A DNA stretch of 64,000 nucleotides from Lobosporangium transversale (GCF_002105155.1 NW_019028986.1:202501-266500); one strand, 5' to 3'; positions 47,786-59,094 are shown, counted from the first letter of the stretch. Made by a program: numbers and translations. The notes: a model not told the origin generated them from the letters alone.

Positions 47786-48700
47786 TCATCCAGCAGGCGC
47801 TTGCATAGCGGTGGAGGGGGACACCGGAGGGGCCAAAGGAGCAACCAGGGATGCATAGGCGAACATGTGCTTTGTAGGGCGCGTCTGTAACAGGGGGTGA
47901 CCGCCAAGGATGTGGGCCATGCTCTCACTACCCGGTATATCGCGATCCATGTAAATGCCGTGCTCACTGCCGCACTTGCTACGGCTCTTCAGGTTTGTGA
48001 GGAAGCTGTTGCAGCCGTGGCAAGGATACTTGATACTAGTAAAGTACCCATGTATCCCATGACACATGTCCCAACCTCCATACCTATTAAGCATTTTCAG
48101 AAGGACTAATATTAGAGTTCTGGTGGCGGTCGTATGCCCTTGTAAAATTGACTCACTTCCTTAATGAAACGGCACAACTTGACGTGCTTGCTACCTGCGC
48201 CTGTAAACCGAGCCAAGCCGGCTCTGAAGACGCTATAATTTTCGGTCTTCTTGGCTGCACCTTCTATTCCTCCCGTCATACATAGTAGCTGCTTGATTAC
48301 GACGTTCATATGTCTGTATCGCGGTTAACGATAAAGTCCAATGATCTTTTCGTAGGTATTTTGTGGAACTGAAATTGGATACGTGGACGATGGCGGTACT
48401 GAGGACTACGCGAGGATCGATGCTGTGCTTTCCATTATGTATTTAAATACTCGCTGATAGTAGAAAGTGTCAGCGTTGGCACTTGTGATTCCAGGGCAGA
48501 GATACCATGCTGTCGCTTCGTCTGTTGGAGCCTTTGCTAGGCACTCAAGGTTTTAATGGTATACAATTTGTTTGGTTGTATCGACTCGATTTTTATGGCA
48601 ATAATAGGGTACTTGATCCCAACATCAATACCAATGTATGGTCCTCGGCTGCCTTGAATACTGTTACCACTTTTTCTAGATCGTGACTGTGCTGTTCCCA
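47786..48700 (-). pseudogene. Broken Fanzor (eukaryotic TnpB-like RNA-guided nuclease)
   Basis: Read on the minus strand from about 48,650. 'PYIGIDVGIKYPIIAIKIES' is the RuvC-I step with its Asp (codon at 48,624-48,626), followed within 20 codons by an in-frame TAG. The same frame then continues with 'HGISALESQVPTLTLSTISE' and 'RIQFQFHKIPTKRSLDF', as in Fanzor linkers, broken by TAA and TGA. A second frame at 48,309-48,112 gives 'ARFTGAGSKHVKLCRFIKEV'. A third at 48,094-47,786 gives 'GYFTSIKYPCHGCNSFLTNL', where the family usually has 'E-Y-x-T-S' and a CxxC zinc finger. It ends with 'YMDRDIPGSESMAHIL', the RuvC-III step with its Asp. The RuvC-II Glu appears replaced by Gly and one zinc-finger Cys is missing. 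Several frames and stops mean it is not expressed as an intact protein. Identification is by motif order only. Confidence 0.65.
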
Positions 48701-49063
48701 GTTGATTGCACCTCTAATGTGGGGGCTGCTATTACTGCTGCTACTTAATGTCTTCTACAGTCTCAATAACTCCGTTAGTAGCATGCTCTTGCCTTGGCCA
48801 TCGTTGTCACCTGCAGGAAGGGATGGAGTGTCCACACTTTGATTGTCATCAACACATTTCAGCAAGTCTGCGATATCGTCTTTGTCCTGGTTGTCGGATT
48901 TCCAACAGCCTCAGAACCTGTATTACTGATTACGTCTTCGTGTTGGCGACGGCGGATCAGATGCCGTATGTCGAGCACACAGATTCCGAAACCGGCCATC
49001 TGTCACAAGTACAAGACGGAGCAAGCTTCTGGACGGCACGCGCATTAGGCTTTTACCCCTAAG
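48701..49063. other. Unassigned stretch between the Fanzor and hAT remnants
   Basis: Probably mobile-element DNA. On the minus strand, open stretches such as 'MAGFGICVLDIRHLIRRRQH' and 'QSVDTPSLPAGDNDGQGKSM' lie in different frames and may be the N-terminal part of the Fanzor remnant. The plus strand is open for 104 codons (48,748-49,062) but shows no hAT motif. Confidence 0.35.
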
Positions 49064-49230
49064 CTTTATTGGAAGGAGCAACAGGATAGAAAAGCAACAG
49101 GAATTGAATATGTTGTTCCATTTGCACGAGCATTCCTTTGTGTCCAGGCTGCTTCTGAAAGGTTATTCAACAGAGCTGGGTGGGTCCTCTCTGTATGCTG
49201 AAACCGAATGATTGATCAAAACTTCCGTAT
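49064..49230 (+). pseudogene. hAT-family transposase C-terminal dimerisation remnant
   Basis: One plus frame reads 'LYWKEQQDRKATGIEYVVPF', then 'ARAFLCVQAASERLFNRAG' and 'WVLSVC', a stop (TGA at 49,199-49,201), and onward 'NRMIDQ'. This is the hAT dimerisation block: W ... P-x-A-x-x-x-L-x-x-x-A-x-S-E-R-x-F-S-x-A-G ... R-N-R-M. The stop lies where the family has Arg before 'NRM', so a CGA to TGA change would explain it. Upstream catalytic parts were not found in the window, so the copy is a fragment. Confidence 0.6.
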
Positions 49231-50525
49231 CATATTTTATGATAGCTTTATTTCAGCCTAAAATAAAAGTTGTGGCAACATGCCAAAAAAAACAGACACG
49301 AACTCCCGCGACGTTTTTTTTCCTTTTTCGTGAGGAAGCAATCAAGGGTGATTATGGCTGGCATCTTTTTTTTAAGCATGTGCATATACAAAATTCATAT
49401 GTGTTTCCATTCTGTAGCTGTGTGTAATCAATCTTTATTGATGCTCGAGATTCTAGAATAAATGGTGAATGATGTCAGTGCATGGCAGAGCACTTGGTCA
49501 AGCAGGTTGAACCAACATGCTGGAAAAATTTAACTCACACGCTGCAATCACAAACCAGCACGTGCTTGTTCTCAAAAATCGCAGCTAAGATGAGGATTGC
49601 CACATTCACCCCTTAATATAACGCGCCATTATTTTTTTTTTACGCGTCCTCAAATTAATTTTGGATTTTGGGTAAAAATGAAATTTGTACAAAATTTTAA
49701 CGCGTCTATTTTTTATTACTTGGCACGCGCCATGTCGGAGTATACCGAACAGCCTCAGAGAGGTAAACCAACGATCTTCATCCGGTCAATTAAAGCTTTT
49801 ATTACTATCAAGTTTTATCTGTGGGTATATCTTTAGATGTATGGATATATTTTGGGGACCCCGGGGATTCAAGGAATGTATAGTCAAGATTGGGAAGGAA
49901 AAGAAAAAAGAAGACTGGGAGAAGAAGGTGGGCGGAGGAAAGAGAGAATGTGCACGCGAATTTTTCATTTCTACCCATCAAAGAAAAGGAGGATGAAGAA
50001 GGAAAAAGAGAAGGGAAAAGAGAGAGAAGAGACATTCATCAACTCTTTTGCTTTACTTGCTTTTCTTTCCACTTATTCATTTTGAGCCTTTCTTCTTTCT
50101 CTTTAATTTTTGTTATTAATTTTTTTTTCTGTTATCCATTTCTTAAATCTTTATTCTTCTTTTCTTGCTTCGCTTCTCCTCCGTACGATCCAAACAAGAA
50201 GGCGCTAAACACGATCTGATAGATCGTACACAGTCATTTCCAAACAAACTGCTTAGCAACTCATTTTTTCTCTTTTTGCACACTTTCTCTCTACCTGCAC
50301 AACCTTCGCATACACATTTCTATTCATCTAATTGTCTATTACTCCTTCAATATAAGTATCAATACAACAATCTATGTACTGACTTCCATCTTCGACAGCT
50401 GTCCTCACTTTCCATATCGTCGCCATCCTTTCATCACATTTGCTTCGTCATCTATCTCCTTGTCTCAGACATTTCAAAGATATACCATCACTATCGCCAG
50501 CTCCTGACAATCACTTCGCTCACAC
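49231..50525. other. Upstream region of the homeodomain gene
   Basis: Contains the ACGCG cluster described separately, then a purine-rich stretch (49,890-50,035) and a long pyrimidine-rich leader (50,085-50,520). Small open frames here overlap each other and are not supported. Confidence 0.5.
49621..49733. promoter_or_regulatory. Cluster of four ACGCG boxes upstream of homeodomain gene
   Basis: ACGCGC at 49,621 and 49,725 and ACGCGT at 49,642 and 49,700, all in 110 bases of otherwise AT-rich DNA. ACGCGCCAT occurs twice, 104 bases apart. ACGCGT is the MCB core bound by MBF in yeasts. They lie about 800-900 bases before the homeodomain start codon. Function is inferred from the motif only. Confidence 0.4.
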
Positions 50526-52970
50526 ATGGTCACGCCTGCTCTTTCCAGCCCTCCTTTTGTCTTTGAATCGTTCACTGAGGACGGAGATACAAAGGCTCAG
50601 CAGGAACCCGATCCAATAAAACTCCCCATGTCGCCCCCTTTATCACAAGAATGCAACGTTTCACTTACAGCTCCAGAACCTTTACTTGAATCAACACCCC
50701 TACTACCACCACCACAACAACATCAACAACGGCACAGTCAGGAGGGATCACAACAACAACAGGCGCAAGAACAAAACCAGCTTTCAAACTCCATTCATCC
50801 ACTTGACCGATCCTCACAGCCAGCACCTAAAAAGACCCTCAATTGGGTCAATGCTTTGCCTTCTCATTTTGATGCTACATCACCAGGTCATCCTCGGAAG
50901 AGAAGAAGGAGAACTAATCGTGAAGAACTCCAGATCTTGGAGGATGCATTCGCAAAAAACCTCTTACCCGATGCAGCAACTCGTCAGGAACTGGGCGATC
51001 GGCTTGGTATGAGTGTACGAGCTGTTCAGATTTGGTTTCAAAACAGGCGGCAAACACTACGTAAAAAGTCTATTTCATGCAACGCTTCTCAGCCCTTTGG
51101 ATCAGAAGAAGACACAAGTAAGTCCGATGCAGAGTGTGGTGGTTCCTTTCGCCGACGTTCTTCAGGAGACTCGGTCATGTCTTTGTCGCCTCCTTTAAAA
51201 CCAATTAAGGATGGTCGCACAAATTTCGGAGCACTGAAATACGCAACGTTATCAACCACCCTGGTGACTGCCCCATCCCTTTGTCCAGAGGTATCTTCAT
51301 CGCCCTTCGCGCCTACTTCCTCTCTTGCATCGACCGCAGAAAAGAGTTCGTTGACACCACGACCATCTACTATCACTGAAGCGGAAGGAAATTCAACTCT
51401 GGAGCCAATGTACACGCCATTATCAGCGCCACCACCGGAGACTAAACTAAGAGGGGTCAAATCAAAGCTTTCAGATCAATTGGTTACAACAGAGACCGAA
51501 ACAAGCGTTCATGACATTGTTGATGCCGAAACAGCAAATAAGCATCTCTGTTTGCTTTTAGCAGAAGCCAAGAAGAGATCAGAAGAGCAGAAGGTTACCC
51601 CCGTCATGGCTCTTTGGCCAGAGACATCTTCCAAAGTGGTTTTGAATGCACCTGTTTCTGGGATGTTCCCAACCACCACTACCTTCCCTACTCCTAAAAG
51701 AACCATGTCAACGCCCCTGATAAAGCCCTTAAATGAACATCACGTACCATCCTCCGCATTGCAACAACAGCAACATTCCTCTCGCTCCGCCCTCAAATCC
51801 GCTCGTAAGCATCGCTCCATGCCGGAGCCAGTAGCCACCTCAGCATCAACAGGGTCCCCCCGTCCATGCTTTCCATATACTAGGACAGTTTCGCTCATGG
51901 AGCAAGTCATCAACCGCCAACAACAGCAACAACAACATCGGCTTTACCATCCCCGTCCAGTCTCATGCAATTTTAAACAGTCAGCACTCTCTATGACTGG
52001 TAAATACAACCTCGATAATGTCTGCAATAAGGTCACTCAACAACCCCCATTGAATGTAACAAGTTCTGCAGGACTGTCAGCTGTCCAATTGGCGCGTCGT
52101 CTTCAGTATGTTGTTAGTTCTAATCTAAAACGAGTGCAGTCAGAGTCGTCTCTTCAAATACTTTCAAACGCACAGCAAAACAACCCTATTAATGCGCGGT
52201 TTGGACAGACTGCTATGAGGGCAAGACGGCTATCTATTGGGAAGACATTATTCGATTCCGAGGAAACGGATGAAGAGACAGATGATGAAAGATCAGTACA
52301 GACGCCTTCTATACAACGCGCATTGAACAACATGGATCGATCCTTTGGACCACCCAACCTTGATCAGGAACTGACGCATCAAGCACAGAAGCGGAGAGCT
52401 GGTTCCGTAGTGAGCACGACATCGACATCGACCACGATAGATCAACATCATGGTCACTCTCCGTCTGAAAATGTAGACGGTGACGAGACGGATGAAGAGG
52501 ATTTTGTACTATTGTTACAAAAACAACGTGCAAGGAAGCAACAGGACCAACAGAAGCAACAGCACCCTCAAATGGCCAAGAAGCTTGGGTTAGTAAAATC
52601 AATATCAAAGACAGTGCTTTCACCATCTCCAATCTCTACAGATTTCAATCATCGTCAGCACAGAGTTTCAAGCAAATGCCTCAAAACCTCGTTATCAACC
52701 TTGTCTCTGGTCACATCGTCACCTACAAGAGATTATGGTCTTGAATTGGAAAGGTCGCGTAGTCCCCTGACAAGCTATCCTATCATCGAGAAAAACCGCA
52801 CCTGGAATAGTGGGTTATCGACAGTGGAGCAACAGGAATGTAATGCAAAGGCTACATGTATAGAGATGAATATTGATAAGCCTGCATCGCCTGCAACAGA
52901 AACCAAGGATTTGAATATGGATGAGCTGGAGTGTGCGAACGTACTGGCGGGTCTTGGATGGGGTCGGTAA
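50526..52970 (+). CDS. Homeodomain transcription factor
   Basis: Single-exon frame of 814 residues. The homeodomain lies at about 118-178: 'PRKRRRRTNREELQILEDAF', 'NLLPDAATRQELGDRLGM', then recognition helix 'VRAVQIWFQNRRQTLRKK' with W, F, N and R at the invariant positions. Residue 50 of the homeodomain is Gln. No TALE three-residue loop insertion is visible. The rest is disordered: Gln-rich near residues 60-80, Ser/Pro/Thr-rich in the middle, acidic patches ('SEETDEETDDERSVQT', 'VDGDETDEEDFVLLL'). The short C-terminal block 'MDELECANVLAGLGWGR' is hydrophobic and may be a cofactor contact. Related fungal factors include Yox1/Yhp1 and Phx1. The upstream ACGCG boxes would fit a cell-cycle regulated factor, but that is inference. 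Confidence 0.93.
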   Translation: MVTPALSSPPFVFESFTEDGDTKAQQEPDPIKLPMSPPLSQECNVSLTAPEPLLESTPLLPPPQQHQQRHSQEGSQQQQAQEQNQLSNSIHPLDRSSQPAPKKTLNWVNALPSHFDATSPGHPRKRRRRTNREELQILEDAFAKNLLPDAATRQELGDRLGMSVRAVQIWFQNRRQTLRKKSISCNASQPFGSEEDTSKSDAECGGSFRRRSSGDSVMSLSPPLKPIKDGRTNFGALKYATLSTTLVTAPSLCPEVSSSPFAPTSSLASTAEKSSLTPRPSTITEAEGNSTLEPMYTPLSAPPPETKLRGVKSKLSDQLVTTETETSVHDIVDAETANKHLCLLLAEAKKRSEEQKVTPVMALWPETSSKVVLNAPVSGMFPTTTTFPTPKRTMSTPLIKPLNEHHVPSSALQQQQHSSRSALKSARKHRSMPEPVATSASTGSPRPCFPYTRTVSLMEQVINRQQQQQQHRLYHPRPVSCNFKQSALSMTGKYNLDNVCNKVTQQPPLNVTSSAGLSAVQLARRLQYVVSSNLKRVQSESSLQILSNAQQNNPINARFGQTAMRARRLSIGKTLFDSEETDEETDDERSVQTPSIQRALNNMDRSFGPPNLDQELTHQAQKRRAGSVVSTTSTSTTIDQHHGHSPSENVDGDETDEEDFVLLLQKQRARKQQDQQKQQHPQMAKKLGLVKSISKTVLSPSPISTDFNHRQHRVSSKCLKTSLSTLSLVTSSPTRDYGLELERSRSPLTSYPIIEKNRTWNSGLSTVEQQECNAKATCIEMNIDKPASPATETKDLNMDELECANVLAGLGWGR

Positions 52971-53606
52971 TAAAATGATGGAAGGTCAAGATTAATGTTG
53001 TCATAGTATCATTTTTATTTATTTATTTTTGTAACTGTATATCTCCTTTATTTTATTTATTTTAGTTCAACAGCATCCATGTACCATATTATCATAGTGT
53101 CAAAATAATAAGTATCTTCTGCTTGGCCGTATCCTTATGATCATTGAAAACATAAAGATCTATATTGGCACTGCAAGGGATTTTATAATATTACATGTAC
53201 TTTTCATTGTGGCACCAAAATATCAAAGATCGCTGATGGTGAAAAAGGCTCTTTGGAAACAGGAAAAAAAGGCTTTCTTATGACATGGTGTTACCATCAG
53301 TATTGCTATGTATGTAATGTAGAAAAAAGCAGCCTTACAATAATTCTTCAATTACGCGACAAAAAAGAAAAAAAGAATATTGGTCAAAGCCTCTCTACCA
53401 CGCATGGTAGGAGACACGCGCTGCATTGATCAATACTGGTGCTTGCATCGCATTCGCGCTCTTCTTTAATCCTTTCTCCCAGTTTTCTTCTTGCTTCTTT
53501 TCTTTTCTTGATTGGTTTTCATATTCCATCCCTTAACTCAATTCTTCATGTTTATACATATATATATTAGCTACAATTTCTAGTATTTTTAAAGCTGATT
53601 TATTTG
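52971..53606. other. Spacer, no gene seen
   Basis: 3' UTR of the homeodomain gene and leader of the next gene, AT-rich, with a TATATATATA-like stretch at about 53,557-53,568 some 40-50 bases before the next start codon. Confidence 0.5.
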
Positions 53607-54399
53607 ATGAAGCTTCGTGTACCATCCGAGTCCGCCTTTGTTGGCAATGTGGACACCATTGGTGAATGGTCTGCATCGCCTGAAAGGATTACTCTCTTAC
53701 TTCGGAATTTTGGCCTCTTAGACTTCGCAGGAAGTCATGAAAATAACGATAATAGTCATCGCATGGACGAAGATGCCGAAGCACCACCACCTTTACCTTC
53801 CAAATCAAAGTCACCGCAAATGAAACATCAGCTTTCGATTGACTTCATTGAAGAAATCTCATCATACATTCCTGATTATACCCCTGGCACGCCCATGTCG
53901 CCGTCCTCGCCTGTGAGGCACAGCCCCTCAGGAAATAAAAGCCATAGTTTTATTAGGACCCCTGGCAGCACTACTAGTGAGCACGAAGCTGGCCGCAGCA
54001 ATGATGCAGCAGCTTCTTTGGGTACAGAACGCCGCCACCCTGATTCAAAGCCGTTTGATTTTGAAGGGTACCAACTCTCTCAAATGTACGTCCTCTCAAC
54101 CCGAAAAATGGAGCACAGGTTCCTGTTCAAGGTTTTTCCAAAGCAAAAGTTATTCCGACACCCAGCTGTTGTGCGAGCTGCTGCCGCCGCGGATGCTAAT
54201 GCACCACCAGGCCATCGCCGCAGCTATAGTCACCAGAAAGGAATAGTCAGGCATGCGATCGAGAACGAGATTGGCGCCGTAAAATGGTGTCGATTGAATT
54301 GGTAAAGGACGTTTTAAAAAAGGCTTAAATAAAGTTATAAAGTTACATTGGAATTTTGAGTAACGAATGGGTGGTCTTGCAATTGAACTCATGTGCTTT

Positions 54400-54435
<36 letters not shown>

Positions 54436-54692
54436 CATAATGTAGTAAAGATATTGTCGTACCTGAGATCATAGGCTATGCATATTATGGCCACCAAGTC
54501 GACATCGAAGCCTATCTCGACATGTTTGGGCTTATGGGTTTCATCCTTATGAGCTATCCTCTCGGAGGCGTTCTTTACGCGTACGATTACCGGTTACAAG
54601 GCTCTCAGCAGAAAGATCTCTATCAGTGTCTAGCCAAGGTATTTTTTTTAGAAAAAGCCTTTTTTTAAAAGTCGTAACTAAAGCCTTTGAGC

Positions 54693-54724
<32 letters not shown>

Positions 54725-57700
54725 GGTTTTTCCGATGTTCTTTGCTGATCAACGGCCCAATGATTGGTCGACTCTGAAATATATCTATACATGTATTTAT
54801 AAAATAGATATTTCATCAGATGCGAAAAGAACCCCAGAATCACGCCGCTGGATTTGCGCTTCCAAATGCCGCACATAAGCTCGGTAGCCAGACACAGCTT
54901 GCAAAGACGCGCTCTCGATTCGGTAAAGTCGCGATCATACAATGTAGCAGCGCTGCGATATGCCTGCCGCTCCATTCGTTTTCTCTCGCTTATTCTTTAC
55001 TATGTTTTTCTCGTCCAGCTTTAATTGTTGAAGCTCTTGATAGAATTAATAGCCCGCTTCAGATGCAATGTCAGAACCCTGGTACTCCTTCAATCCCAAA
55101 TACTTTGGCATCTGTCACTTCCATCAGCATTGCTGACTTCATTCACTCAAAGCTAACTACCCGTCAAAAGCCAGAGAAAAGAAGTAAGGATCAAAACGCC
55201 CCCGACACTACACAAGATAGGATTAGCGACCTTTTGGATATCACTGTTTCCCAGTCGTCCGATTGGGCTTCGCCCTATTATCCAAACATACGCCTGCCCG
55301 CCTCTGAGCGACTTCGCCGTGAAACAATTGGCCTAAAACCATCATTCTCGCAATCTTCGCTAATGGCCAGGTCTGAAGTGCTTGATGAAGATGATAGCAG
55401 CTCTGGGATGAGTGACTACGAGGCCCTGGGTGAACAACTTGTACAAAACGTACCCCTTCGACATTGTTCTACCCCCACAGGCAACGGTTCTGTATCTCCG
55501 CTGAAACGTGTTTCGCTATCTCAAGCGTCATGCAGTGCGCTTAGAGCATGTAAGCTTGCTTTACAGGCTGAGCCAGCCAACAAATCCAGGATTCGTAATA
55601 TCGCTTCCCGAGCAGCACTGCGAGTCGACACACATATCGCAACCCCAAAAAGCCAACATGCATCCGTTGAGGAATTTGATTGCTCCACTGGAACCATCCC
55701 GCAGAAGTCCAACTTTCAGAGTAGCTCTTGGTTTGACCATGATCCCACGATATATTGTAGTTACATGGCTCAGCAAAGGTCTCAAGCTGGTCAAAGCGGA
55801 GGCGGTGTTTCTCAAATAGTATACGATCCCTCCACATTTTCGGGGCTGCGGCCGAATCCAACATCTAGTCCCAGTGCGCAGTCATTTTCCTCAAGCGTAT
55901 TGACGTCCCGAGAACTATTCAGACAACTGACCATGAAAGGAAACAGTCGTGTATTTGAGCCAACAATGAGATGGATGGAAGAAGATTGTATCTGTTGGCC
56001 TACTAAATTTGTATATCCTACGTCACCAGCCTCTGGAGCGCCTGTAAGCACTGATGACACCTGTCTAAAACCCGTGGCCGAATATGAGCAAGCACAGCTC
56101 TTAAATGCATTGGTGGCGCTTGGGCGATTGGATTCTTTTCCTGGGTCGGTCTGTCGTTTCCCGCAAGCGATTCTAAGGCTTTTGCAACGGATCCTTTGCT
56201 TGGCGTACGATGAATTGCTCTTTAGCCAATCAAGCTTAGGTGTCCCTCCAAGGAGACGTGTTGTCACCACGGCCCTTGGAATAGATGGCGACCAGAATTG
56301 GGGCGCGCCTGGGAGGCAACTAAGGGTATTTCGGCCTTCGGAGAGTAATAGTATTTTCAAAGGGAGTTGCATTGTCTTTACCCATGGACACATGGATCCG
56401 ACATCATTGATCACCCATCCGCAAACTGGGGCCTTGTTGGCAGTCATAAATTTTGAGCACGCAGGTTTCTTGCCGAGTTATGCAGAGGACTTTCATAAAC
56501 CTTTTGTAATGGCAAGGCATACTATGTCGTTCTGTAATTTCGAAGATTATATTGCTACAGAGAATAGCAGCTGTAGGGACAGGCGTCCCTGGTGGAAGCC
56601 GTTATTTAGCTCCTCTAATAAGCAAAAGGAAAGGCACCAACAAGCAGCACTCCATTCATTGAAAGGCTCAGTATTACCGTGGCAACCGCCATCGCCGAGA
56701 GCGGTAAGGGACGAGCAAGCCATACCCATGGTCAAGGATCAAGACATTAACGTGATTATTTCGCCTCGTTTAGCACAGACCGCTTCTCGGGAGTATTTAC
56801 AACATTGGCAGAAGAATAACAACAAAGGAAGCCATATTTGCCCTTCTTATTCAAGACATGGCCAATTTCCAATGCCCTACCCTGTCATTAACCATTACCT
56901 GCGGAAATACGATCCCTCCGCGTACAAGACAGTGAGTTATTCTGAATTCTCCAATCTGTCATCTATAATCTCTGACCCCGCTATGTCCCGAGCCAAAGCA
57001 GCTACCGTGGTCACATCTACCAACGCGCCTCAACACCCACAGTACCCACGAAGCAATAGTACCATGATGCATCAGAGCCTTTTGGAAGGTGGTAATAGTG
57101 GGCTATGGACATCTTCGGCTCCTGCCGTTGCTGTATGGACAAGACCCCAGTTGCAACCTCATATAAGGGACACTCCAAGTCGAGAGCCAACATCTTCAGT
57201 TGATGAGAGTCTGAACCATAACCCCACAGAGTATATTTCATCGACTAACGGAGCAGCTGGTCTCAACAGTGCAATGGAGTATAGGGGAACAGACACCTCC
57301 GAGTTTGCCTGTTACAAATCTGTTAAAGACGATGTCGCTGTCCAGCATGGTACAGCCAGTCCTCTCTCATCCTTGCGGTTCACAACATTTAAAAGAACGA
57401 CAGCGAGGGCGATGTCGGCGCCATCAGCTACGGTTGATGATGAAGGCTTATCCGCGTTTCCTTCGTTAGTTATGGAGGATATGGGCTTAGGAAAGCTAGT
57501 CCCCAGGGTTGCAAAGGTGGATCAAAATGGATGGTCCCAGTTCCTGGATTGTTACCACGCTATGGATAAAGACCAGGGAATATCTGAAGCTTCTTCTACT
57601 TTTCATGCTACAACAATGTCAAGCGAATTCCTCAATGGCTCTTCATCATCAAAGCGAAGCAGTATTTTCTCGGTGTCGCCGGTGCTAACTCTGAAAGCGT

Positions 57701-59094
57701 CACAACAGAATAGATACCCTCGTCAATGCGAGCGTGAGCAGAGCTCAAAAGCCCTAGAGGCGTTTCTAAGTATTAGCATGACGCTACAGAACCTGGTTGT
57801 TGTGTTAGAGGCAGGTGGCATTGTGGTGACTCCAGAACAACTCCTTGATGCGATTGCGCGTAAGCGCGGCCAGTGGTACCAGGAGAAACTCGATGCACGG
57901 GCCCAAAGGTCCGAAGTAAGAGAACCACAGCCATCTCAATCACACGCACTTGATAACGACCATAGCCACGACAGTATCCGACTTGGTACAGAGCGTTCCT
58001 TTGGTGATCAAGCAGAAGCGGTCATGGTGGCTGCGGTCGATAAATCCGGTCAGTTTGAGCCATCAAATGTGTTGTTGCAACACGATCCTGCCCGCATCAA
58101 TATGGAAAGCAAAGAAAAAGGTACAAAACATGCGAGACGTCGAAGCGCCTTTAAGAACCTCCTTCTCAAGGTTGCCCACATGACCAAATCATCTGCATCC
58201 AAGGACAGCAACAAACTTGGGATGACTACGACAACCACTCGTGTTACCACGGCAGAAGCTACACCGATGTCACTCATTCATCGAACACAGCGTTCCATGA
58301 GTGTGTCACCTACATTCTATCGTCCAACGCGAACTTCAGAGGATAACATTCTATATTCAGCTCCTGGCATACAGCGCGACCCATTGCCTTCGGAACTACC
58401 AGGCCATCTTTTCCAAAGATCTTCTTATGGAGACACTGCAAACGATTGTTTCTTGATCAAAGGTAATGATCGTGGTAGTGATAAAGCTAATAACAGGAGC
58501 AGTTGGATGAATGAATATTCGAGTCCCCTCTCAGCCACATCCATCGTGGGTTTGAGGTTAAGAACTAGTGCGTATGGAGCAACTAATGGGGCTGATACAA
58601 AGCATGATCAAGAGATCATTGTACCTTTAGCTCCGAATGTTCCCTTGGGTAGTATGACCACATCACCAGATACACCAATATACGGGATACAGTTGAGCAA
58701 CCAAGACAGAACGAAGGCTTCAGCTCAGATTGAGTTGGAGCGAATCCATCGAGCAGAACAAGAGTTTTGGAAGGAAATGGAGGGTCTTTGTGAGCCCTTG
58801 GGAGGAATGGAAGAAGAAGAAGAAGAAGAAGATGACTATGACAAAGACCATGGTGACAAGTACACCGATACTTGTATGGACAAGAACACGAACATGAATG
58901 ACACTGGAGAAGCAGAGAAGCAACACAAACAGAAGCAGAGATGGTATCCAGGGGTTGCTATATTGGACATTCATGATTTAGAGCGTAATCTCGAGATTGT
59001 GGAGAAGCATGTAGCGATGCTAGAGCACCAGGCAGCTACATTCTACGCTGAGTTGGAACAAAAGAACCGAGCATGTGCAGTAGGATCAAAATAA
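53607..59094 (+). CDS. Giant protein with degenerate APH/choline-kinase-like motifs
   Basis: Exons 53607-54301, 54446-54638, 54820-54922 and 55019-59094 give 1688 residues; keeping the last, in-frame 96-nt intron would give 1720. The N-terminal part holds 'VDTIGEWSASPERITLLLRN', a Ser/Pro-rich insert, then 'KFFDFEGYQL'-like sequence and 'VKWCRLN'. Exon 2 gives 'GLMGFILMSYPLGGVLYAYD', which looks like the N-lobe step of aminoglycoside-phosphotransferase-like kinases. About 550 residues later comes 'CIVFTHGHMDPTSLI' then 'GALLAVINFEHAGFLPSYAE'. This is where APH enzymes have H-G-D-x-x-x-x-N and D-x-E. Here the catalytic Asp is His, the Asn is Ser/Thr and the metal Asp is Asn, so it is probably inactive. 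The remaining half is disordered and ends in an acidic run and a coiled coil ('LERNLEIVEKHVAMLEHQAA'). Function unknown. The exon 2 to 3 junction is the least certain. Confidence 0.7.

Noticed and set aside
47411-47890. 159-codon plus-strand frame
   Set aside because: Its right half is antisense to the Fanzor RuvC-III/zinc-finger segment; the left half has no recognisable motif.
54547-54975. 142-codon minus-strand frame
   Set aside because: Antisense to exons 2-3 of the giant APH-like gene and running through a poly-A/T tract.
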